64,000 bases of DNA from Streptomyces sp. B21-083 (GTDB lineage Bacteria > Actinomycetota > Actinomycetes > Streptomycetales > Streptomycetaceae), in NCBI RefSeq assembly GCF_036898825.1, contig NZ_JARUND010000001.1, positions 5,352,199-5,416,198 on the forward strand, read 5' to 3'. Numbering within the stretch: position 1 is the first letter of the stretch; each line of letters opens with the position of its first letter. Below the pieces are notes generated by a model, which made no database searches, had not been told where the DNA came from, and saw only the letters and a program-made list of their open reading frames with translations. Positions 52,183 to 60,187 of this stretch are shown in pieces. The translations under genes were made by a program, and so were the position numbers.

Positions 52183-53022
52183 TCAGCCTCCGGTGGCGAA
52201 GCCGGGGAAAAGCGTCATTCCGCCGTCGACGTAGAGGGTGGTGCCGACGACGTAGTCGAGCAGGTCGGACGCCATGGCGACCACGGCGTTGGCGATGTCG
52301 TCCGGGTCGCCTACGCGGCGATACGGGATCAGGCGCAGGAGATCGGCCTCGGCCTCGGGGGTGGACCAGGCGTCGCGGTTGATCGGCGTGCGGATGGCGC
52401 CGGGCGCTACCGCGTTGACCCGGATCCTCTTGGGGGCCAACTCCTGGGCGAGGGTCTGCATCATCATGCCCACACCGCCCTTGGAGGAGGCGTAGTTCAC
52501 GTGCCCCGACCACGGGACGATCTGGTGGACCGAGCTCATGCAGATGATCTTTCCCGCCGAACGGGAGACCTCCTCCACCACACCTCGCCGGATGAACTCC
52601 CTGGCGGCCTCGCGCGCGCACAGGAACTGGCCGGTCAGGTTGACGTCGATGACCTTCTGCCACTGGGCGAGCGTCATCTCCGTCACGGCCGCGTCGCGTT
52701 GGAGGCCCGCGTTGGCCACCATGATGTCGATGGTGCCGAACTCCTCGACCATCCGCGCGACCATGGCGGTCACCTGGTCCTCGTCGGACACGTCGGCCTC
52801 GTGGGCGTAGGCGCGGACACCGAAGCCCTCGATCTCCTTGACGACGTTCTCGGCATCCTCGGCGCCGACGACGTAGTTCACCACGACGTCCGCTCCGGCC
52901 CGCCCCAAAGCGATGGCGGTCGCCAGGCCGATGCCCGAGTTGGCGCCGGTCACCAGCGCCTTCTGGCCCCTGAGAAGCTGCGCGGACACCATCCCGCGGC
53001 TCTCGTTGACGTTTCCTGCCAT
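52183..53022 (-). CDS. SDR glucose 1-dehydrogenase
   Basis: 279 residues. TGANSGIG (25-32), NAG in MVANAGLQ, Ser in ICMSSVHQIVPW, and Tyr177/Lys181 in NYASSKGG. PGAIRTPINRDAW and the terminal DGGMTLFPGFATGG closely follow Bacillus glucose 1-dehydrogenases (SSVHEKIPW, PGAINTPIN, GGMTxYPxF), so the substrate call is firmer than usual for an SDR. It converts beta-D-glucose to gluconolactone with NAD(P)+. ATG 53022 has AAGGAGAG. It is the first gene of a probable operon with ndh and cydAB, so NADH produced would be oxidised directly by the next products. Confidence 0.87.
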   Translation of the reverse strand: MAGNVNESRGMVSAQLLRGQKALVTGANSGIGLATAIALGRAGADVVVNYVVGAEDAENVVKEIEGFGVRAYAHEADVSDEDQVTAMVARMVEEFGTIDIMVANAGLQRDAAVTEMTLAQWQKVIDVNLTGQFLCAREAAREFIRRGVVEEVSRSAGKIICMSSVHQIVPWSGHVNYASSKGGVGMMMQTLAQELAPKRIRVNAVAPGAIRTPINRDAWSTPEAEADLLRLIPYRRVGDPDDIANAVVAMASDLLDYVVGTTLYVDGGMTLFPGFATGG

Positions 53023-53319
53023 CACGCTCTCTCCTTGTGCGTTCGGAGGGTCGCCCTCAAGGACCGGGCAACGCGGAGGAGGAAGGCTGGGCGTCGGCCG
53101 ACCCGTCGGGACAGACACGGGAGCCGTCGCATACCCGGCCCCCAGACAAAAGCACCCTGCACCTCGGATGGGACAGATCGGCGCGCACCGCAGCCCTACT
53201 TCGGCCGGGCACGTCACGCGGTCGGACTACGAGCCGCCCCCGAACCCTCCCCTCAGGCTGACTGACTTCGTGCAGGCCATGGCTGCAGCGTTGTGCCGCA
53301 CTGAACTCAACGGCCGATA

Positions 53320-53770
53320 ACCGAGGACCCTTCGCGCCGCATCGACGAGAACGTCCTGGTGCAGAGGGTGGAGATGCTCAGGCGGCTGCTGCCTGGACAT
53401 GAGGTACGCCACGTCAGCGAGATCAAGTGGACAGGGAAGAAGGATCTCGCCCTCCTTCCGGACGCGGCGAAGAGAGGCTTTGAAGCCTTCCTCACCAAAG
53501 ACGGACGTCAGCTGGAGGATCCGTCGGAGACGGCCGCCATCAAGAAATCCGGCATGCATCACATTCGGTTCAGCCACGGCCACAAAGGCATGGCGGGCCT
53601 CGGGTTGGCCATGGGCGCTGTGATCGCCCCTATGCCTCTGATCGTCCGTGAACTCGACACGGCGGAAACTTCAGCAGCTCGTTCATGTCAAAGGGCTGAA
53701 CCCCGGCAGCAAGCAGCGGTTCGATCTGGTTGACCCCGTCAAGGAACCGCCTCGCTACTGGCCGCGCTAG
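53320..53770 (+). pseudogene. PIN-like (DUF5615-type) toxin-family protein, frameshifted
   Basis: One frame reads RRIDENVLVQRVEMLRRLLP, GHEVRHVSEIKWTGKKD and KRGFEAFLTKDGRQL, the DENV and TKD motifs of the PIN-like family. Near 53666 the frame breaks, and a +1 frame continues LQQLVHVKGLNPGSKQRFDL to PRYWPR and TAG at 53770, which is the normal C-terminus. No proper start codon precedes DENV. Both a 5' defect and one inserted base are visible. Confidence 0.65.
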
Positions 53771-53809
53771 TTAGGGCACGCCACTCAGAAATTGGTCTAG
53801 ACAAAAAAC

Positions 53810-53837
53810 AAACCCCAGGTCGCTGACCTGGGGTTTC
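53810..53837 (-). terminator. tRNA-Gly-associated hairpin 3
   Basis: aaaccccaggtc gct gacctggggttt: perfect 12-bp stem with A/T ends, directly beside att copy 3. Confidence 0.7.
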
Positions 53838-53841
53838 ATCA

Positions 53842-53887
53842 TGGAGCGGGTGACGAGAATCGAACTCGCACTCTCAGCTTGGGAAGC
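53842..53887 (-). repeat. tRNA-Gly(CCC) 3'-half attachment-site copy 3
   Basis: 46 bp identical to copies 2, 4 and 5. TGACCTG begins at 53916, 28 nt after the core. The stretch 53888-54183 has no gene; 53965-54000 (ccgtggttccctgctgttcc) recalls the region beyond copy 4. Confidence 0.82.
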
Positions 53888-54183
53888 TGCGGGCAGTTGG
53901 GGCTGGTTCGGGCGCTGACCTGGGCGAACGGCCGGGGCAGCGCCTCGTCGTGCTCGGCTGCTTTCACCGTGGTTCCCTGCTGTTCCCCGCTGGATCTGGT
54001 GCGGTTGTGGTGCGGCACGCTCCGGTCTCTTCGACGCCATTCCGGACCTCCAAGCGAAAGCCAGGAGGGCTTCCCGCCTCGTGTGGCCTACCCGGGCGAA
54101 CCCTCGGCGCCGGCGGGCCTGCGCGAGTTCGCCCAGCACGTGCCCTGAGCGTCGGCGCCGGACAGGCCGGCCACCTCAGTTAG

Positions 54184-54201
54184 GTTAACTCTTGCGTTAA
54201 C
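54184..54201. promoter_or_regulatory. Operator upstream of the HigBA/RelE-type pair
   Basis: gttaac occurs twice (54184-54189 and 54196-54201), 12 bp apart, in an AT-rich patch 10 nt before the toxin GTG. It is a likely antitoxin binding site overlapping the promoter. Confidence 0.5.
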
Positions 54202-54210
54202 ATTGTTGTC

Positions 54211-54588
54211 GTGGCTCAATGGGAAGTGGTTCTCGTCGGGGAGGTCGCGGAGTGGTTCGAGGCGCTGGCTGAAGAGGACTGGGACAGCTCTGAACAGGTG
54301 GAAGACGCCATCGACATGTTGGCGGCAACGGGCCCGACGCTCGGCCGTCCGCTGGTCGATCGGATCAAGGGTGCTGAGAACCATCACCTGAAGGAGTTGA
54401 GGCCGGGATCATCCGGGAGCAGCGAGATCCGCATCCTCTTCGCCTTCGATCCGGTGCGCAGGGCAGTACTGCTTGTGGCTGGCGACAAAGCTGGAAACTG
54501 GCAGCGCTGGTACGACATCAACATTCCGCTTGCTGAGGAGCGGTACCAGGCACATCTGGCTGATCTTGAGACCAGGGAGTACGAATGA
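54211..54588 (+). CDS. RelE/HigB-type toxin
   Basis: 125 residues. VAEWFEALAEEDWDSSEQVE, LGRPLVDRIKGAENHHLKEL, EIRILFAFDPVRRAVLLVAG and NWQRWYDINIPLAEERY follow the phage-derived Gp49-like/HigB fold, with conserved Arg/Lys and the hydrophobic ILFAFDP strand. These toxins cut mRNA on the ribosome. The gene order toxin first, then XRE antitoxin is typical of this group. GTG 54211; stop overlaps the antitoxin ATG. Confidence 0.86.
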   Translation: MAQWEVVLVGEVAEWFEALAEEDWDSSEQVEDAIDMLAATGPTLGRPLVDRIKGAENHHLKELRPGSSGSSEIRILFAFDPVRRAVLLVAGDKAGNWQRWYDINIPLAEERYQAHLADLETREYE

Positions 54589-54923
54589 GCACCGTGAGCT
54601 GGGAGCAGACGAAGCGCAAGGCGCGCGAGCGGCGTGAGGCCGCCGGGTTGCCCGTGCGGTCGGCTCAGGAGAAGCAAGCGGCCATGAACCGACTGACTGC
54701 GGAGGTGCGCGCTCACAAACTCGCGGAGGTCAGGTGCGAGCAGGCGCTGACGCAGCGCCAAGTCGCCACATCTATGGGGGTCTCTGCGCCTCGGGTTTCC
54801 GCGATCGAGCATGGTGAGGTGGATCGTGCGGAGGTCGCCACCCTACGAGCCTATGTGGAAGCGCTCGGCGGTCGACTGCGGGTAGTCGCAGACTTCGGGG
54901 ATGCCGAGTACACCGTCGCCTGA
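54585..54923 (+). CDS. XRE-type HTH antitoxin
   Basis: 112 residues. An N-terminal helical region (KRKARERREAAGLPVRSAQE) precedes the HTH LTQRQVATSMGVSAPRVSAI and the C-terminal strand LGGRLRVVADFGDAEYTVA. It would bind the upstream GTTAAC repeats and neutralise the toxin. ATGA overlap with the toxin stop sets the start. Confidence 0.86.
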   Translation: MSTVSWEQTKRKARERREAAGLPVRSAQEKQAAMNRLTAEVRAHKLAEVRCEQALTQRQVATSMGVSAPRVSAIEHGEVDRAEVATLRAYVEALGGRLRVVADFGDAEYTVA

Positions 54924-54980
54924 GACGCTTTCCTTGGAGGCGGTGAGGTCACTTCGGGAGCGGGCACTCTCAATAACAGC

Positions 54981-55007
54981 AAGGCCCAGGTCGCTGACCT
55001 GGGCCTT
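54981..55007 (-). terminator. tRNA-Gly-associated hairpin 4
   Basis: aaggcccaggtc gct gacctgggcctt: perfect 12-bp stem beside att copy 4, nearly identical to hairpin 1. Confidence 0.7.
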
Positions 55008-55012
55008 CTCCA

Positions 55013-55058
55013 TGGAGCGGGTGACGAGAATCGAACTCGCACTCTCAGCTTGGGAAGC
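55013..55058 (-). repeat. tRNA-Gly(CCC) 3'-half attachment-site copy 4
   Basis: 46 bp identical to copies 2, 3 and 5. TGACCTG begins at 55087, 28 nt after the core. Downstream, ggatctggcacgggtctggcacg (a split gtctggcacg repeat) may be further arm sites. No gene occurs between 54924 and 55301. Confidence 0.82.
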
Positions 55059-55301
55059 TAAGGGTGTTTAGGGCTCGTTCTGGGGTTGACCTGCGGCGGA
55101 GCAGCGCCGGGGCTATATGGGCGGTCGACAGGCTCCCCGGTGTTCCCCGTGGTTTCCCGCAGGATCTGGCACGGGTCTGGCACGAGTTGGGAGAGGGCCT
55201 GGTAGATCGCAACGGTGACGGCATCGAAACTCCCTGACACGCGCACCTGCTGGCCCGTAATGTCGCCAGATTAATGAGGATCACTTGAACAGAGGTGATG
55301 A

Positions 55302-56189
55302 ATGGCTCCACGCCTGCGGCGTTTGTGCGCCTTCTGCGGCAGCCCAGGGAAGATCACGGACGAGCACCTGTGGCCGCAATGGATGGGAAAGTACACACAG
55401 GCGACCGAACCAACACGATCCACTCGGTCTCTAGGTTTCGGCCACCAAGAGGCCGACACAATCACGATATATCCGGATGCCATGCGTGAGCGTCAAGGCT
55501 CCGTCCTGGGCTTCGTCGCGAGAGAGGTCTGCAGAGACTGCAACGGCGGCTGGATGAGCCGGCTTGAGATGAAGACCGAGCGCCTCGTCGTGCCCCTCAT
55601 GCAAGGGAAGCGGGTACTGCTGGACGAAGAAAAGGGCACCGCTCTGGCGACGTGGGCCACGAAGACGGCGTGGGTGAATGAATTCATCGGCCGCCCGGGG
55701 CCTGATCCCACTCCGCAGCCGCTCACTACGCCAGCCATGCGCCGCCACTTGATGGACCACTTCACCCCGCCACAGCACACTCGGGTTTGGATCGCCTACC
55801 ACCAGGGCCTCTATCACCTCGATATTCGTGCCGCTGAACTGCGTATCAGCCCATCACCGAATCCAGATGATCCCGAGGTCTACACCGCTCTGTTCACGGC
55901 ACTGACCGTGGACAAACTAACCATTCTGGTTTGGACCGCAGAGACAGATCGAGTGATCGCGCCACAGCTCCCCGCCAGCTACTGGCACCCGGTGTGGCCG
56001 TTCCAGGCGGAGTTCATCTGGCCGTTGCAACGCACGGTGAACGATCTGGCCATCGATACAACTCTGACCCGACACTCCCAACGCCATCCGCTTCCGCCTC
56101 ACCACCGCGTCGTGCAGGGAGAGTTAGAGGCAGGCATACGCAGACTCAATGAACTGCGTGGCCAACCTCCCCGCGACTCGACCCCGTGA
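55302..56189 (+). CDS. HNH-like nuclease family protein
   Basis: 295 residues. A zinc-bound HNH-type core at the N-terminus reads LCAFCGSPGKITDEHLWPQW (CxxC and EH) and REVCRDCNGGWMSRLE (CxxCN). The remainder (about 100-295) is unassigned and lacks a methyltransferase or restriction motif I recognise. Such proteins sit in mobile islands and may act as nicking or defence nucleases. ATG 55302 is the first start and is preceded by AGAGGTG. It is the first gene after att copy 4. Confidence 0.68.
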   Translation: MAPRLRRLCAFCGSPGKITDEHLWPQWMGKYTQATEPTRSTRSLGFGHQEADTITIYPDAMRERQGSVLGFVAREVCRDCNGGWMSRLEMKTERLVVPLMQGKRVLLDEEKGTALATWATKTAWVNEFIGRPGPDPTPQPLTTPAMRRHLMDHFTPPQHTRVWIAYHQGLYHLDIRAAELRISPSPNPDDPEVYTALFTALTVDKLTILVWTAETDRVIAPQLPASYWHPVWPFQAEFIWPLQRTVNDLAIDTTLTRHSQRHPLPPHHRVVQGELEAGIRRLNELRGQPPRDSTP

Positions 56190-56224
56190 TCCCCCGAACC
56201 AGCACCACTGCGCACCTTCCCTGT

Positions 56225-56647
56225 TCAACGGCCGGTGACGCTCACCGCGTGATGATGGAGTCCCTCAGAGACCCATAGGCGGGTGACTCCTTCGTCCCGA
56301 AGCAACTTGGGACGCCGCCGTCCTGAGCCTGCTGCGGCTGGCACCTGCGCGGATGGTCCGCAGACGTCCATGGTTGTTCGCGGCTGTGCGTCGTGGTTGT
56401 CACGCAGTGAGACACTCATGGTGCGCGTCTGATGGTGCTCCGCGGCGGCACCATCGCGGTACTCCAGTTGGTAGGTGTTGTTGTCGCACAACAGAACCTG
56501 GATGTACCAGGTGCCTTCTCGGTCCTCGTTCTGTCTCTCTAGGACCGTGTGTTCGTTGCCGCGTCGCAGGTTGGCGAGCATGGCGCCTATGGCCGGCTTC
56601 GAGGCGCGCTTCACCACGTGTCCCTGGGCGTTCGTCGCAATCAGCAT
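56225..56647 (-). CDS. Hypothetical protein, about 140 aa
   Basis: The frame from ATG 56647 reads MLIATNAQGHVVKRASKPAI and then TWYIQVLLCDNNTYQLEYRD with GAAAEHHQTRT. This is the pattern of small Streptomyces proteins of about 100 residues that look like immunity or regulatory partners. The last 60 residues are basic and disordered and do not fit that pattern, so a late frameshift is possible. The frame is open further upstream to 56893, but that part looks non-coding. The plus-strand frames here are weaker. Confidence 0.5.
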   Translation of the reverse strand: MLIATNAQGHVVKRASKPAIGAMLANLRRGNEHTVLERQNEDREGTWYIQVLLCDNNTYQLEYRDGAAAEHHQTRTMSVSLRDNHDAQPRTTMDVCGPSAQVPAAAGSGRRRPKLLRDEGVTRLWVSEGLHHHAVSVTGR

Positions 56648-56870
56648 GAGCAGATCGTGCCGGACAGGTCTGACAGTTCGCTTGGTCGGAGGGGACGGAT
56701 CCTTCTCTGAACTCGTGCACCCCAGGCGTACTCGTGTAGATGAGATGGCAAGTTGCGTGTCAGAGTGACCCGCGTGAGCCCGGAGATCGGGTTTGCATGT
56801 CGCATCTTGTATGGATGACGCGCCCGGTGGAGCGGAGCGCAGCCAGGGCTTGAAACCGTAGAGAAGGTTG

Positions 56871-57128
56871 TTATCCAGTGGTGCCGGGCTCACTCGTCGT
56901 GCTGCTGGGCGGGTTGTCGGCCGTGATGATGCGAGCCTGTTTCGCGGCGCGCTGAATGGCCTGGGCTACCTGCTCGGCGTCATCGGCGGACAGCAGGACT
57001 TCCTGCGTCCAGAGGATCGATAGCCTGACAGTGCCGTCGAGTAGGTGCACGGCGACGTCAACTTCGGTCCCGGTACCTGCCACGTCTCGGATAGTGTCCA
57101 GCCCGAAGTCACTGGAGAACGCGCTCAA
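56871..57128 (-). CDS. Small hypothetical protein coupled to the DUF1152 gene
   Basis: 85 residues if it starts at TTG 57128, which overlaps the DUF1152 stop (TTGA) and begins MSAFSSDFGLDTIRDVAGTG. It contains EVDVAVHLLDGTVRLSILWT and a helix LSADDAEQVAQAIQRAAKQA. No family recognised. The four-base overlap argues that it is translated with the DUF1152 protein and may work with it. Confidence 0.5.
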   Translation of the reverse strand: MSAFSSDFGLDTIRDVAGTGTEVDVAVHLLDGTVRLSILWTQEVLLSADDAEQVAQAIQRAAKQARIITADNPPSSTTSEPGTTG

Positions 57129-58240
57129 GTGACTGTCCCCGCGCCGGAATCGAGCGAGGCGATGCGCCAAAGGGGCGCCGTGTACTGCTCCGGTCGGTTG
57201 TTGATGAGTAGTCGGCGCAGGTCACCGCGCTGTGAGCCGTTGAGGTTCAGGACCTCGGTGAGGTGGCGGAACGTCGTGTGAGTGACTCCGCGGCTTCGGG
57301 CTTCCGCCTCGAACTGGGTGAGTTGGAGTAGCACCGATTCGGCGTCGAACTTTGCCGGCCGTTGCTCCTTGAGCCAGAGGGCCTTGTTGCGCTCGTAGTC
57401 GATTTCGGAGAAGCCGCACACCTCGCGGCTCAGTGTTTCAACCTGGTCCAGGGTGGTGGTCGACATGATGGCGCGGGCCAACTCGTTGCGGTTCAACGCC
57501 TCGTCCAGGTCGACCTCGTGGACCGTCGGACTTTCGTCCGTGAGGGGGATGGCAAGTCCGGAGTCTCGGACCTCGCACGTGCCGCGTGCGCCTCGGGCTG
57601 TTGCCGCGAGCATGCCTGTTGCCTCTGAGGGGTGCCATTCCAGGACCGGGCTGATCGGCTCGACGTCCTCAGCAGTGAAGGTGTGGACGCGTGGGCCGAG
57701 CATGCGTTGCAGGGCCTCGTGTGAGAGTTCGCCGTCGAGGCCGGGGCCTGCGACCAACAGGCGTATGTGGGTGCCCATTTGACCGCATGCTGCCAGTGTC
57801 AGGGAGTCGGCTATTGGGCTCTTCAGCGTCGGTTCGTCGCCTCGGGCCAGCACGTCGCCGCCGACGTCCAGGAGATCGATGGAGGTCGGCTGCAAGTGGG
57901 TGACCAGCTCTTCGAGTTGCCTCGTGACGCCCTCGGCGCCCTGCCTCGGGTCGATCAGAGCGAAGATGTGCGGGAGTTCTGCCGCTAGTCGAGGGAGCGT
58001 GGAACCTGCCGGTGCGATTGCGCGGGCTTTTGCCGGCACCTTCCAGACGCCCGGGGTGAGCGGTTCGAGGCCGGTGAAGTCGGCGGGTCCTCGGGGGCCC
58101 GGTACCGGGTCGATCAGCAAGCGGTCCCACGCGTGCGTGAGGATCACCGCCCGCTCGCTGTCGCCGTACAGGGCGGCGTCAAGCATCGCGGCGGCGACTG
58201 CGTCGCCCCCTCCGCCTGCTGCGACGATCAACCGCGTCAT
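57125..58240 (-). CDS. DUF1152 family protein
   Basis: 371 residues. The N-terminus MTRLIVAAGGGGDAVAAAML is the Gly-rich phosphate-loop-like start of DUF1152. IDLLDVGGDVLARGDEPTLK SPIADS is the central conserved motif, LLVAGPGLDGELSHEALQRM follows, and the C-terminus (about 250-371) is helical. The family is of unknown function with a Rossmann-like fold. It is divergent from a GntR regulator across 78 bp with an operator in the middle, which implies control by that regulator. ATG 58240 sits at the Gly-rich start. Confidence 0.85.
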   Translation of the reverse strand: MTRLIVAAGGGGDAVAAAMLDAALYGDSERAVILTHAWDRLLIDPVPGPRGPADFTGLEPLTPGVWKVPAKARAIAPAGSTLPRLAAELPHIFALIDPRQGAEGVTRQLEELVTHLQPTSIDLLDVGGDVLARGDEPTLKSPIADSLTLAACGQMGTHIRLLVAGPGLDGELSHEALQRMLGPRVHTFTAEDVEPISPVLEWHPSEATGMLAATARGARGTCEVRDSGLAIPLTDESPTVHEVDLDEALNRNELARAIMSTTTLDQVETLSREVCGFSEIDYERNKALWLKEQRPAKFDAESVLLQLTQFEAEARSRGVTHTTFRHLTEVLNLNGSQRGDLRRLLINNRPEQYTAPLWRIASLDSGAGTVT

Positions 58241-58280
58241 GGGTCCAAGGGTACGGGGAGGCGTTGACCGATCACTCTAT

Positions 58281-58303
58281 AGTGGCTAGAGGCTATAGCC
58301 ACT
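58281..58303. promoter_or_regulatory. GntR operator 1
   Basis: agtggcta (58281-58288) and tagccact (58296-58303) form an inverted repeat between DUF1152 and the GntR gene. The same half-sites recur at 59096 and 59120. Confidence 0.68.
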
Positions 58304-58318
58304 TGGCGAGGAGGGGAC

Positions 58319-59059
58319 ATGCCTAAGATTGAGGAGGCGCAGCCGAAGTACCTGCAGATCGCGCACTTCATCCGTGATCAGATTCTTCGGGGTGACCTTC
58401 GGCCAGGGGACGAGGTTCCTTCCGAGCGGCAGTTGGCGGCGGTTTGGAAGGTGTCCAGGCCGACGGCGGCGCGGTCGTTGGAGGCGCTGAGTCATCAGGG
58501 GCTCGTCGAGAAGCGGCAGGGGTCCGGCACGTACGTCCGCAGTCTGGAAGTGAACCGGCGGGCACGTGAGTTGTATGGGCGGGCCCGGCAGACCGGGAAG
58601 ATCTACACGCCTGGTGAGTACGCGGTGATCACTTCGGCCGGGTGGCTGGATGCCCCGGATCACGTTGCTGAGGCGTTGGGCCTGGTGAAGGACCGCCGGG
58701 CCGTGCATCGACGGCGTGTGACCAACAACCAGGAAGCGCCCATCGCGCTGTCCACCTCGTGGTTCGCGCCGGACATCGGCCAGAGAGCGCCCAAGCTTCT
58801 GGAAACGGAACGGATCCAGGAGGGCACCCTGATGTACGTCGAGAACATGACGGGACGACAGGGGAGTTACGCCGAAGACCGCATGTGTGCCCGGCAGGCG
58901 ACCGACGAGGAGGCAGCGGACCTCCAACTTGGGCGGACCGCAGCCGTCTTGATCGTGCATCACGTCGTCTTCGACCTCCAGGACCGGCCGTTGGAGTTCG
59001 CCGAAGCCATTTATCCGCCGCACCGCTGGGCGTTCGAACAGGGGTACCCGCTCACCTGA
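58319..59059 (+). CDS. GntR/HutC-type regulator with UTRA domain
   Basis: 246 residues. The N-terminal winged helix reads KYLQIAHFIRDQILRGDLRP, VPSERQLAAVWKVSRPTAAR and LVEKRQGSGTYV (about 8-76). The C-terminal UTRA ligand domain (about 95-240) shows YTPGEYAVITSAGW, RRRVTNNQEAPIALSTSWFA and IVHHVVFDLQDRPLEFAEAI. It is a ligand-released repressor. Three matching palindromes (58281, 59096, 59120) flank the gene, so it likely controls itself, the divergent DUF1152 pair and the downstream ATPase gene. ATG with GAGGAGGGG upstream. Confidence 0.9.
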   Translation: MPKIEEAQPKYLQIAHFIRDQILRGDLRPGDEVPSERQLAAVWKVSRPTAARSLEALSHQGLVEKRQGSGTYVRSLEVNRRARELYGRARQTGKIYTPGEYAVITSAGWLDAPDHVAEALGLVKDRRAVHRRRVTNNQEAPIALSTSWFAPDIGQRAPKLLETERIQEGTLMYVENMTGRQGSYAEDRMCARQATDEEAADLQLGRTAAVLIVHHVVFDLQDRPLEFAEAIYPPHRWAFEQGYPLT

Positions 59060-59095
59060 TGGTTGGTCTTCTCGGCGATCTGCTTGCGCGCCACA

Positions 59096-59135
59096 AGTGG
59101 CTAATGCCACTATCCAGTAAGTGGCTAAGGCCACT
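59096..59135. promoter_or_regulatory. GntR operators 2 and 3
   Basis: agtggctaatgccact (59096-59111) and agtggctaaggccact (59120-59135), start-to-start 24 bp, lie between the GntR gene and the ATPase gene. They share half-sites with operator 1 but have a tighter dyad. Confidence 0.65.
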
Positions 59136-59247
59136 TGATCGGAAGAGGGCGTGGAGTGACGAGTCAGTGGCTGCCGCCGACCGCACCAGTGCCACATCGA
59201 AGCGGCGCTGCCTCGACTGCGATGGCGGCGGCAAGGAGTGAACGCGG

Positions 59248-59685
59248 ATGGCTTACAGGATCGACCGCTACCCCTCTGAGGACTCGCCGCGGCTCGGAGC
59301 GATGACCTTGCATCCGACGCCGGAGTCCGTCCCCCGGGCCCGACGTTGGTTCCGGAAGTTCATCGCTCCGTACAATCCTGCCTGCTCGGTCGATGACTGC
59401 GAGCTGATGATCTCGGAACTGGTCACCAACGCCATCTGCTACGGGAAGGCTGAGGCATCCTGGGTCGTGCGCGTGGAGTGGTTCCGGGAGGAGACCTCGC
59501 TGCGGGTCGAGGTGCACAACCCGGGCTTCCCTGTGAACGTGCGACTCCGGTGCCCCGACGCCAACGACGCACACGGGCGCGGGCTGCTCCTCGTCAACTC
59601 GATCGCGGAGTCGTGGCACTCCGGGCCCAGTCGCTTCGGCGGAACGGTGGTCTCCTTCGTGGTGGCCGATGCCTGGCCGTCGTGA
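59248..59685 (+). CDS. RsbW-like ATP-binding protein (HATPase_c_2)
   Basis: 145 residues. The GHKL-type fold shows CELMISELVTNAICYG (N-box with Glu and Asn), LRVEVHNPGFPVNVR (G1-like), and HGRGLLLVNSIAESWHSGPS (G2) plus a terminal GGTVVSFVVADAW. In Streptomyces these stand-alone domains are anti-sigma or kinase-like regulators, many orphaned. ATG 59248 follows AAGGAG 9 nt upstream. A tiny frame at 59167-59241 just before it is too short to call. It lies under the two GntR operators. Confidence 0.85.
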   Translation: MAYRIDRYPSEDSPRLGAMTLHPTPESVPRARRWFRKFIAPYNPACSVDDCELMISELVTNAICYGKAEASWVVRVEWFREETSLRVEVHNPGFPVNVRLRCPDANDAHGRGLLLVNSIAESWHSGPSRFGGTVVSFVVADAWPS

Positions 59686-59955
59686 CGAGGGGGGTGAGGT
59701 CCGTCGGTAGTGCGTCGGCGGATTCGTCGCTGGCATGGTTGGCCGGCTGACTTGGCCGAACTCGACAGGCGGCTGTGCTCACGGCGTGCGACGTGAAGGC
59801 ATCTGGTGCAGCAGGAAGTCTCTGCCGGGCTCGACGCGACCGTCCGCAAGGCATGCCAGGAGCCTGCTGCCGTGCCAGAACCGGAAACGGCCGACCCCGG
59901 CGATCAGCGTTCTGGCGCGAATCTGGCACGCGGCGAATAATCGACGGCGACAGCA

Positions 59956-59984
59956 AAAAGGCCCCGGTCGATGACCTGGGCCTT
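59956..59984 (-). terminator. tRNA-Gly-associated hairpin 5
   Basis: aaggccccggtc gat gacctgggcctt with flanking A and T runs, beside att copy 5. It is nearly identical to 9841-9868. Confidence 0.65.
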
Positions 59985-59996
59985 AGTTCTTGATCA

Positions 59997-60042
59997 TGGA
60001 GCGGGTGACGAGAATCGAACTCGCACTCTCAGCTTGGGAAGC
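59997..60042 (-). repeat. tRNA-Gly(CCC) 3'-half attachment-site copy 5
   Basis: 46 bp identical to copies 2-4. TGACCTG begins at 60071, 28 nt after the core. The 5' half of the tRNA is again absent, so the intact gene must be outside the window, most likely at higher coordinates. Confidence 0.82.
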
Positions 60043-60187
60043 GACGGCGCTCGGTCGGCCGCATGACCGCTGACCTGCGCGGATGCCGTCACGGTGTCGT
60101 GGCCGTGCGGCCTGATGGCACCGCTGTTGACCGTGGTTGACCGGTCTTAAGGGCACGCTATGGGCACGCAGCCCGATCGGAGTCACC
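59997..60187. repeat. Long direct repeat, right copy (partner 35976-36165)
   Basis: About 190 bp with the att core and its distal flank, about 90% identical by eye to the copy at 36.0 kb. It ends near the shared cggagtcaccgatag/cggagtcatcgatag. The remaining 60188-60446 holds no recognisable gene. Confidence 0.7.

Noticed and set aside
59167..59241. Tiny ORF ending CLDCDGGGKE before the RsbW-like gene
   Set aside because: Only 24 codons; it recalls small cysteine-rich Streptomyces proteins but lacks the second Cys pair.
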